From Chryseobacterium gleum (GTDB lineage: Bacteria; Bacteroidota; Bacteroidia; Flavobacteriales_D; Crocinitomicaceae): a stretch of DNA of 5,719 bases. The notes under the pieces are model-generated. The model was not told the DNA's origin and did no database searches. It saw only the letters and a program-made list of their open reading frames with translations. The stretch spans positions 1-5,719 of the forward strand of contig CALPUT020000178.1 of the NCBI GenBank assembly GCA_943326825.2, written 5' to 3'. The translations under genes were made by a program, and so were the position numbers. This document shows, piece after piece, positions 1 to 5,719 of the stretch. How positions within the stretch are numbered: position 1 is the stretch's first letter; each line of letters starts with the position of its first letter.

Positions 1-4
1 GTTA

Positions 5-12
5 TAATTTTG
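5..12 (+). promoter_or_regulatory. Probable Bacteroidota -7 promoter element for the susCD operon
   Basis: Bases 5-12 read TAATTTTG, an exact match to the TAnnTTTG -7 element used by the primary sigma factor of Bacteroidota. It sits 35 bases before the susC start codon, so a transcript starting a few bases downstream would carry a leader of about 28-32 nt, which is a plausible length. The matching -33 element (TTTG/TTG-like) would lie before base 1 and cannot be seen. In sequence this AT-rich a chance match is possible, so the assignment is moderate. Confidence 0.45.
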
Positions 13-25
13 TTAATTTAGCAGT

Positions 26-41
26 ATTAAACTATTAAACT
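26..41 (+). repeat. Two-copy tandem 8-bp repeat in the susC leader
   Basis: ATTAAACT occurs twice back to back (26-33 and 34-41), ending six bases before the susC ATG. There is no Shine-Dalgarno sequence in this leader, as is usual in the phylum, where unstructured A/T-rich leaders support initiation. The repeat could arise from replication slippage or serve as an unstructured ribosome landing region. It is too short to assign a function. Confidence 0.5.
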
Positions 42-47
42 ACAATT

Positions 48-3000
48 ATGAAAAACAACAAATTTCTTGTTACAGGAGTATTTGTGCTTTTTTATCTAGT
101 CTCATTTGGACAAAGAGAAATAAGTGGAAAAATCATCTCCGACGCAGACAAACAACCCATATTAGGAGTAAAAATTCAAATCAAAGGAACGGTCTTAGGA
201 ACGATGAGTGATTTGGACGGAAAATACTCAATCACAGTCAATTCCGACAAAGACACTTTGGTGTATAGTCAAATCGAATTTGAAACATTTGAAAGTTCAA
301 TTGGATTATCTAATGTAATCGATGTTGCTATGAAAAATGTGAAAGAATTAGAAACTGTAGTTGTTACAGCTATGGGTGTAAAGAGAAGTGAAAAAGCATT
401 AGGTTATGCTATTTCTACTGTCGATGCAGAAACTATTCGAAATTCAAATCAAACAAATGTTGTCAATTCTTTAAATGGAGTTGTTGCCGGAGCTAACATC
501 ACACAATCTTCTGGTGTTGCGGGAGGAAGTTCAAGTGTTGTATTGAGAGGTTTTACTTCATTAACTGGAAATAATCAAGCCTTATTTGTTATTGATGGAG
601 TAAAAATCAATAATAGCGAATCATCAATGGGAGGTGAAGATCCTGGAAATACGGAATCAGTTGGTTTCTCAAATCGAGGAATTGATATCAACCCAGATGA
701 TATTGAATCAATCACTGTTCTTAAAGGTGGAGCAGCTTCAGCAATCTATGGTATTGATGGAGCAAATGGAGTTGTCGTGATTACAACTAAAAAAAGTAAA
801 AAAGCAAATGACGGAAAACTTTCAATTTCTGCAGGTTCTTCAGTTACAGCTTCTCAAGTTAATAAATTACCTGAGTTACAAAACAAATATGCGCAAGGTG
901 AGTATGATTCAGGAACGAATTCAGCACAATATTATGGACCAGAAACTGGAGAGTCAACAAGTTGGGGACCAAGAATTAGTGATTTATCTTACGATGGAAC
1001 ATCAAATAATCCATATGATAAAAATGGAAATATTGTACCAAATACAGATCCTACAGCTAAAACTCCTATTAATACATACGATAATTTAGGAAACTTCTTC
1101 AAAACTGGAATTACAACTAAAAACAATTTCTCTATTACGGGTGGAAATGAAACAGCGAGTATGCGTTTATCTGCATCTAACGTGAAAGAATCTGGAGTTG
1201 TTCCAACAAATCAATTTGAAAAAACAAATATAAGTTTAGGTTCTAACTTATCATTCTTTGATAAAAAATTGAATGTTTCAGGTACTGCAAATTACATTAA
1301 TTCTGGAGGACAAAGAATTCAACAAGGTTCAAATTTATCTGGAATTATGTTAGGATTGTTAAGAACACCTGCTTCATTCGACAATTCAAACGGAATCAAA
1401 AATGCATGGAACGATCCAACCGCTTATCAATTAACAGATGGTTCACAAAGAAATTACCGTGGTGGTGGTGGTTATGATAATCCTTTTTGGAGTGTGAATA
1501 AAAATCCATTTACAGATAACGTAAACCGTTTCATGGGGAATTTTCAATTTTCTTATAAATTCTCTAAATGGGCAACATTGGCTGCAAATATTGGTTTAGA
1601 TGCTTATTCAGATAAAAGACAGCAAGTTTTTGCAATTGGTTCAAGAGCAAATCCAGCGGGGAAAATTACGAACGAAGTATACAATGTAAAACAAATGGAC
1701 CGTTACTATACGCTATCTGGAGGTAGTACGTTAACAAAAAATAAAAAATTAGACTTCTCTTACAATGTTGGAGTAAATACATTCAGCTTTGCATCTTCTC
1801 AATTATACACTGTTGGAAAAACTTTTGCATTTGATAATTTCGGAAATTTAGGTGCTGCAACAAGCATTAATTCTTCGAACGTAAAAGAAGGATATAAATC
1901 ATTTTCAATGTTTGGAAGCGTTGATTTAGGTTATAATTCAATGTTCTATTTAACAGTAACAGGTAGACAAGATTATGATTCAAGATTCATTGTTCCTAAT
2001 CAAGACTATAAATTAAAAGATATCGCATTCTTCTACCCTTCTGTTTCAGGATCATTTATTTTCTCTGAATTAATAAAAAGCAAAAAATTACTTGACTTTG
2101 GTAAAGTTAGAATGTCTTGGGCACAAGTTGCTAAAGGACCTACAAGTGCTTATTCCACAAGTACAGTTTACGAGCAATTATCAGGAACAGAAAACATTAC
2201 TGATGGTTGGAACTCAACTGGTGGAATTTCATTTCCTTATAATGGCGTTACAAGTTTTGGCTTAAGTAATACACAAGGAAATGCTAATTTAGTTCCTGAA
2301 AGATCAAATGAATTTGAAGTTGGAACGAATTTAAGCTTTTTGAAAAAACGAATTGTTTTAGATTTTGCATTCTACCATAGACAAACTTCAAATGCAATTA
2401 TTCCTGCTGCTGTTTCTGGTACAACTGGATATTCTCAAGTTTTAATGAATAGCGGTCAAATTCACACAAATGGAATTGATGTAATGTTAAATTCAGCAAT
2501 CATTCGCAAAAAATCATTCGAATGGTCGATCGGAACAACATTCACAAAATATAAATCAATCGTTGATAAATTAGCAAATGGTTTAGATCAATTGTTCGTA
2601 GGTGGATTCTCAGGATCTGCAATTTACCATATTCCTGGTCAACAGTTTGGACAAATTTACGGTGGAGATTATGCAAGAACTAGTGATGGCAAATTAGTGA
2701 TTGATGATGATACATCAAGTTCAAATTATGGTTATCCATTGGTTGATCCAAAATTAAAAGTAATCGGAAATCCAAATCCTAAATTCATACTTGGTATTAC
2801 AAATAATTTCAGATATAAAAACTTTGAACTTTCTTTCTTAATTGACATGAAAGTTGGAGGTCAAATGTGGAATGGAACATTAGGTGCTTTAACTTACTTC
2901 GGAATGTCTAAAAACACTGAAAACAGAGATCAAGTTGGTGAAACTTCAAAAGTATTTGATGGTGTAACAGGACATTATGATGCGGATGGTAATTTAATTG

Positions 3001-3347
3001 CTTCAACAAACGTAAATACTGTACCTGTTGGTTTAGATCAAAATTGGTATCAAGGAAATGGTGGTGGTTTCGGAAATGTTGCTTCTCCATTCGTTCAAAA
3101 TGCATCTACATATAGATTGAGAAATTTAACATTAGCATACACATTCCCTTCTCAAAAAATCAAAAATGTGGTAATAAGTGAAGTTAGAATTTATTTAACA
3201 GGAAATAATCTATTATTATTCACTCCATACACAGGTGTAGATCCAGAAACTAGTTTAGTAGGATCGGCTAGCAATGCAAAAGGAATCGATTATTTCAATA
3301 TGCCGAATACTCGTTCAATGACTTTTGGTTTAAATATTAAATTATAA
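48..3347 (+). CDS. SusC/RagA family TonB-dependent outer-membrane transporter
   Basis: A 1099-residue outer-membrane active transporter that should import a bulky substrate with the SusD-like lipoprotein encoded just downstream. A signal peptide (KNNK, a hydrophobic run at 6-20, likely cleavage after SFG at 19-21) leads to a carboxypeptidase-D regulatory-like beta domain (about 23-96). A TonB-box-like stretch follows (ELETVVVTAMG, 100-110), then the plug (about 113-250) with SusC landmarks: SLNGVVAG at 141-148, VVLRGF at 164-169, ALFVIDG at 178-184 and the LKGGAASAIYG...GANGVVVITT block at 225-247. The rest is a beta-barrel rich in aromatic and Asn/Gly residues, ending RSMTFGLNIKL. Length is normal for the family. 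No STN domain precedes the regulatory-like domain, so anti-sigma signalling is unlikely. The plug signature reads GIDGANG where GSRAANG is common, a mild variation. The ATG at 48 is chosen because the signal peptide starts there. Family confidence is very high; the substrate is unknown. Confidence 0.96.
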   Translation: MKNNKFLVTGVFVLFYLVSFGQREISGKIISDADKQPILGVKIQIKGTVLGTMSDLDGKYSITVNSDKDTLVYSQIEFETFESSIGLSNVIDVAMKNVKELETVVVTAMGVKRSEKALGYAISTVDAETIRNSNQTNVVNSLNGVVAGANITQSSGVAGGSSSVVLRGFTSLTGNNQALFVIDGVKINNSESSMGGEDPGNTESVGFSNRGIDINPDDIESITVLKGGAASAIYGIDGANGVVVITTKKSKKANDGKLSISAGSSVTASQVNKLPELQNKYAQGEYDSGTNSAQYYGPETGESTSWGPRISDLSYDGTSNNPYDKNGNIVPNTDPTAKTPINTYDNLGNFFKTGITTKNNFSITGGNETASMRLSASNVKESGVVPTNQFEKTNISLGSNLSFFDKKLNVSGTANYINSGGQRIQQGSNLSGIMLGLLRTPASFDNSNGIKNAWNDPTAYQLTDGSQRNYRGGGGYDNPFWSVNKNPFTDNVNRFMGNFQFSYKFSKWATLAANIGLDAYSDKRQQVFAIGSRANPAGKITNEVYNVKQMDRYYTLSGGSTLTKNKKLDFSYNVGVNTFSFASSQLYTVGKTFAFDNFGNLGAATSINSSNVKEGYKSFSMFGSVDLGYNSMFYLTVTGRQDYDSRFIVPNQDYKLKDIAFFYPSVSGSFIFSELIKSKKLLDFGKVRMSWAQVAKGPTSAYSTSTVYEQLSGTENITDGWNSTGGISFPYNGVTSFGLSNTQGNANLVPERSNEFEVGTNLSFLKKRIVLDFAFYHRQTSNAIIPAAVSGTTGYSQVLMNSGQIHTNGIDVMLNSAIIRKKSFEWSIGTTFTKYKSIVDKLANGLDQLFVGGFSGSAIYHIPGQQFGQIYGGDYARTSDGKLVIDDDTSSSNYGYPLVDPKLKVIGNPNPKFILGITNNFRYKNFELSFLIDMKVGGQMWNGTLGALTYFGMSKNTENRDQVGETSKVFDGVTGHYDADGNLIASTNVNTVPVGLDQNWYQGNGGGFGNVASPFVQNASTYRLRNLTLAYTFPSQKIKNVVISEVRIYLTGNNLLLFTPYTGVDPETSLVGSASNAKGIDYFNMPNTRSMTFGLNIKL

Positions 3348-3358
3348 AACTTAAAAAA

Positions 3359-4663
3359 ATGAAAAAAAGTATATTATTTAGTTTACTTGCAGTTGTTTTA
3401 AGTTTAACTGCTTGTAAAAAATATTTTGGTGATGTAAATACAAATCCAAATAACCCACTTTCGGTTGAACCAAAAGTAATTCTTCCTGGAATTGAAACTG
3501 CAATTAGCTATTCACTAGGTGGTGATGCTGCACGTTTCTCAGCGATATTAAATCAACAATTAACAGGTATCGATAGACAATGGACAGTTTTAGAGAAATA
3601 CAAGTTTGTTGGTTCAGATGTTGAAGAATTGTATGAGACAAATATCTATACAAAGGTATTAGTTGAAATTCATAATCTTAAAATTATTGCAAATGAAAAT
3701 GGATACCATCATTACAATGGTGTAGCCAAAACATTAGAGGCTTATACATTACTATTTGTTACCGATTTTTGGGATGCTTCACCATACTCAGATGCTTTCA
3801 AAGGGTTCAATAATCTTCAACCAAAATATGATTCACAAGCAGAATTATACTCAACTGTTTTTAGTTTATTAGCAGATGCTCGATCTGATTTAAATCAACC
3901 AAATGGCGGTTCAAAAGTTCCAGCGGAAGATGATTTAATGTATGGTGGTGATATAACTAAATGGATTGGATTAACAAATTTCATAGAAGCAAGAGCGAAT
4001 TTAAGATTAGCTAAAAACAATGCTTCAAAATACCAAGATGCGTTAACTGCAATAAATAGTGGATTAACTGCAGATTGGCAATATCCATATTCTGGAGGAG
4101 CATTTGCACATCCAATGAATCAATTTAATGTGAATTGGGGATCAGTTGCTTTAGGAAATAGAATTACTGAATTATTGACTACATACAATGATCCTCGTAT
4201 GCCACTTTACAATCAACCATTTGATGAATCGAATACGTACTTCACAGATAATAAAAATCATGTTATTGCGTCTTTAATCGAACAAGAATTCATCATGGCT
4301 GAATGTAAATTCCAAATTTCTGGACCTGCAAGTGCTTATACAAATTACATCAATGGTATTACGTTGGCACTTCAAAGAGATGGTGTTAGTTCAACTGATA
4401 TCACTACTTATTTAGCTCAAAATTCAGTTGATCCAGGTGCTGGAAGTATTACATTAGAACACATCATAAATCAAAAATACTTAGCTTTGATTTTAGAGCA
4501 TGAAACGTTTACAGACTGGAGAAGAACAGGATTTCCAACACTCGTTCCGAATAATGGATCAGTGATTCCAAGAAGATTTCCAACTCCTCAAAGTGAATTA
4601 AACTTGAATGCTGGTAATGTTCCTCAAAGCACAATTTTTTCAAGAGTAACTTGGGATAATTAA
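3359..4663 (+). CDS. SusD/RagB-like surface lipoprotein (SusD-like_2 type)
   Basis: A 434-residue substrate-binding lipoprotein expected to sit as a lid on the SusC barrel at the cell surface. The N-terminus is a type II signal peptide with lipobox LTAC and lipidated Cys19. It is followed by KKYFGDVNTNPNNP (20-33), a hallmark of the SusD-like_2 branch. Other family landmarks are the helical YNGVAKTLEAY (119-129), TDFWDASPYSDA (135-146), YGGDITKWIGL (195-205) with EARANLRLAKN (210-220), DPRMPLY (278-284), EQEFIMAECKF (308-318) and the C-terminal TDWRRTGFPTL (385-395) followed by IPRRFPTPQSE (403-413). The residues after Cys lack a clear acidic export patch. It starts 11 bases after the susC stop with no terminator between, so the two are co-transcribed. 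It is somewhat short for the branch, mainly between 284 and 308. No substrate-defining feature is recognisable. Confidence 0.95.
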   Translation: MKKSILFSLLAVVLSLTACKKYFGDVNTNPNNPLSVEPKVILPGIETAISYSLGGDAARFSAILNQQLTGIDRQWTVLEKYKFVGSDVEELYETNIYTKVLVEIHNLKIIANENGYHHYNGVAKTLEAYTLLFVTDFWDASPYSDAFKGFNNLQPKYDSQAELYSTVFSLLADARSDLNQPNGGSKVPAEDDLMYGGDITKWIGLTNFIEARANLRLAKNNASKYQDALTAINSGLTADWQYPYSGGAFAHPMNQFNVNWGSVALGNRITELLTTYNDPRMPLYNQPFDESNTYFTDNKNHVIASLIEQEFIMAECKFQISGPASAYTNYINGITLALQRDGVSSTDITTYLAQNSVDPGAGSITLEHIINQKYLALILEHETFTDWRRTGFPTLVPNNGSVIPRRFPTPQSELNLNAGNVPQSTIFSRVTWDN

Positions 4664-4683
4664 AATTAAAATTTTAGAAAATA

Positions 4684-4724
4684 AAATGGTGTCTTTGCTT
4701 TGTTAAAGACACCATTTATTTTTT
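4684..4724 (+). terminator. Intrinsic terminator of the susCD operon, probably bidirectional
   Basis: Bases 4684-4696 (AAATGGTGTCTTT) pair perfectly with 4705-4717 (AAAGACACCATTT), giving a 13-bp stem with an 8-nt loop (4697-4704). On the + strand the stem is followed by A and six T (4718-4724), a classic intrinsic terminator 20 bases after the susD stop codon. Read on the - strand, the same stem is followed by TATTTTCT, so it can also end the convergent ACMSD transcript. The last T residues overlap the ACMSD stop codon region. Confidence 0.88.
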
Positions 4725-5719
4725 ATACGAATAATTTTCTATCCAAATCCAACCATTCTAAAGTTGAAGTTGAGAAAATATTTGTCTGATCTTCAATACT
4801 TAAATTGCTTTCTTCGATGAATTTACCGAATTCTAAATCACCCAATGGAAAAGGATAATCTGTTCCGAAACAAACACGTTTACTTCCCTGCATTTTTAAA
4901 ATGTATTCCAATGCATCAATGTCATGTGTAATACAATCTACCCAAAATTTACCAACGTATTCTCTTGGATTAATTGGGTTATCAATCGCAACTAAATCTG
5001 GTCTGCAATTAAAACCATGCTCAATTCTTCCTAATGTTGGTAAAAATGAACCTCCAGCGTGAGAAAAACAAACTCTTAAATTAGGTAAACGTTCTAATAC
5101 ACCTCCGAAAACCATCGAACAAGCTGCACGAGAAGTTTCAGCAGGCATTCCAACCAACCAAGGTAACCAATATTTTTCCATGCTATTGAAACCCATCATT
5201 TGCCAAGGATGAATCATGACAGCCATTCCTAAACGTTCGCAAGCTTCGAAAATTGGAAAGAATTTTTCTTCACTTAAGTTCTCATCGTTGATGTTTGAAC
5301 CAATTTGAACTCCAACATGTCCAATTGCTTTTGCGCGTTCTAATTCTTGAATGGCTAATTGCGGATCTTGCATTGGAATAGTTGCTAATCCAATATAATT
5401 TTTAGGATATTTTGCAATTAATTCAGCAATATGATCATTTAAAAATTGAGAGGTTTGCAAACAATCTTGTGGCTTTGCATTGTAGGAAAACATTACTGGA
5501 ATTGTACAAACAACTTGCACTTTTGTCTGAAAATCTTCGTATTCAGTAACACGAATGTCTTCATCCCAACAGTTTTCTTTTATACGGCGAAAAAATTTCC
5601 CACCTTGCATCATATCTGCCGTTTTATCTTCGTTATGATTTAAAAAAATAAAATCCCCATAGCCAAATTTCTTAGTCCAATCCGGTAAGTTTTTTGGAAT
5701 GATATGAGAATGCATATCA
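4723..5719 (-). CDS. 2-amino-3-carboxymuconate-6-semialdehyde decarboxylase (ACMSD), 5' end cut by window edge
   Basis: A cytosolic Zn-dependent amidohydrolase-superfamily decarboxylase (EC 4.1.1.45). It converts ACMS from 3-hydroxyanthranilate cleavage to 2-aminomuconate semialdehyde, diverting kynurenine-pathway carbon from quinolinate/NAD. Numbering from the ATG at 5715, metal ligands match animal and Pseudomonas ACMSD: HSH (His2, His4), HPW (His169), SHAGG (His219, the catalytic His) and GTDYPFPLG (Asp286). Substrate-binding arginines correspond to Arg43 and Arg230, and KYWLPWLVGMPAET (181-194) is an ACMSD hallmark. The 330 visible residues align almost end to end with the about 336-residue family. 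The native start probably lies beyond base 5719: the codon before this ATG is GAT (Asp), the base before that is T, and family members begin M-K-I-D-x-H-S-H, so about four codons are missing. The stop codon overlaps the terminator tail. Its own promoter and any kynurenine-pathway neighbours lie outside the window. Confidence 0.93.
   Translation of the reverse strand, partial: DMHSHIIPKNLPDWTKKFGYGDFIFLNHNEDKTADMMQGGKFFRRIKENCWDEDIRVTEYEDFQTKVQVVCTIPVMFSYNAKPQDCLQTSQFLNDHIAELIAKYPKNYIGLATIPMQDPQLAIQELERAKAIGHVGVQIGSNINDENLSEEKFFPIFEACERLGMAVMIHPWQMMGFNSMEKYWLPWLVGMPAETSRAACSMVFGGVLERLPNLRVCFSHAGGSFLPTLGRIEHGFNCRPDLVAIDNPINPREYVGKFWVDCITHDIDALEYILKMQGSKRVCFGTDYPFPLGDLEFGKFIEESNLSIEDQTNIFSTSTLEWLDLDRKLFV

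Noticed and set aside
808..1089. 93-codon + strand open frame overlapping susC in another frame
   Set aside because: Its composition (Gln, Ile, Leu, Met rich) is the expected frame-shifted reading of AT-rich barrel sequence. It has no start context or domain.
2908..3105. 65-codon open frame on the - strand inside susC
   Set aside because: It lies wholly inside a well-supported barrel-coding region. Its translation is dominated by His, Gln and Leu, the antisense image of Asn/Gly-rich barrel codons, with no recognisable motif.
3345..3361. Possible terminator or separate promoter between susC and susD
   Set aside because: Only 11 bases separate the genes. They form no stem and just provide an A-rich start region, so a single bicistronic transcript is the simpler reading.
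5446..5643. 65-codon + strand open frame antisense to the ACMSD gene
   Set aside because: It overlaps conserved ACMSD coding sequence on the opposite strand. The Cys/Phe-rich translation has no credible signal or family.
4723..5719. Alternative assignment as gamma-resorcylate or 5-carboxyvanillate decarboxylase, or a generic amidohydrolase
   Set aside because: The match to ACMSD runs end to end, including FGYG near the N-terminus, the RENCWD-like KENCWD, KYWLPWLVGMPAET and GTDYPFPLG. These are specific to ACMSD rather than shared by the wider decarboxylase family.
1..5719. Mobile element, CRISPR array, RNA gene or novel defence-type system
   Set aside because: No transposase, spaced repeat array, tRNA or rRNA-like segment, or unexplained conserved gene is visible. 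Three known-family genes and their short intergenic signals account for almost every base.

Overview
The window comes from a low-G+C Bacteroidota genome, most likely class Flavobacteriia. The evidence is a SusC/SusD outer-membrane pair (a family essentially confined to this phylum), A-rich start regions with no Shine-Dalgarno sequence, a TAnnTTTG-type -7 promoter element, and AT-ending codons almost throughout. The genus cannot be fixed from the sequence alone.

Layout: bases 1-47 hold a short leader with a probable promoter -7 box and an 8-bp tandem repeat. Bases 48-3347 (+) encode a complete SusC/RagA-type TonB-dependent transporter. Eleven bases later, 3359-4663 (+) encode its SusD/RagB-type surface lipoprotein. 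A strong 13-bp hairpin at 4684-4717, followed by a T-run, closes this two-gene operon. It also lies at the 3' end of a convergent gene at 4723-5719 (-). That gene encodes an amidohydrolase-superfamily decarboxylase matching ACMSD (2-amino-3-carboxymuconate-6-semialdehyde decarboxylase) along its length, and its extreme 5' end is cut by the window edge. Coding density is very high, and no gap exceeds 60 bases.

How the genes work together: SusC and SusD should form one 'pedal-bin' uptake complex, with a TonB-driven barrel and a lipoprotein lid. No glycoside hydrolase, peptidase, sulfatase or sensor gene lies in the window, so the substrate cannot be assigned. ACMSD is a cytosolic enzyme of tryptophan/kynurenine (3-hydroxyanthranilate) breakdown and is transcribed towards the transporter operon. 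The two units look transcriptionally independent, and nothing shows a functional link.

I see no mobile element, CRISPR array, RNA gene, pseudogene or convincing undescribed system. The points worth a second look are modest: an orphan SusCD pair, a compact SusD, a codon-use step at the 5' end of susC, a two-way terminator, and an ACMSD start that lies outside the window.
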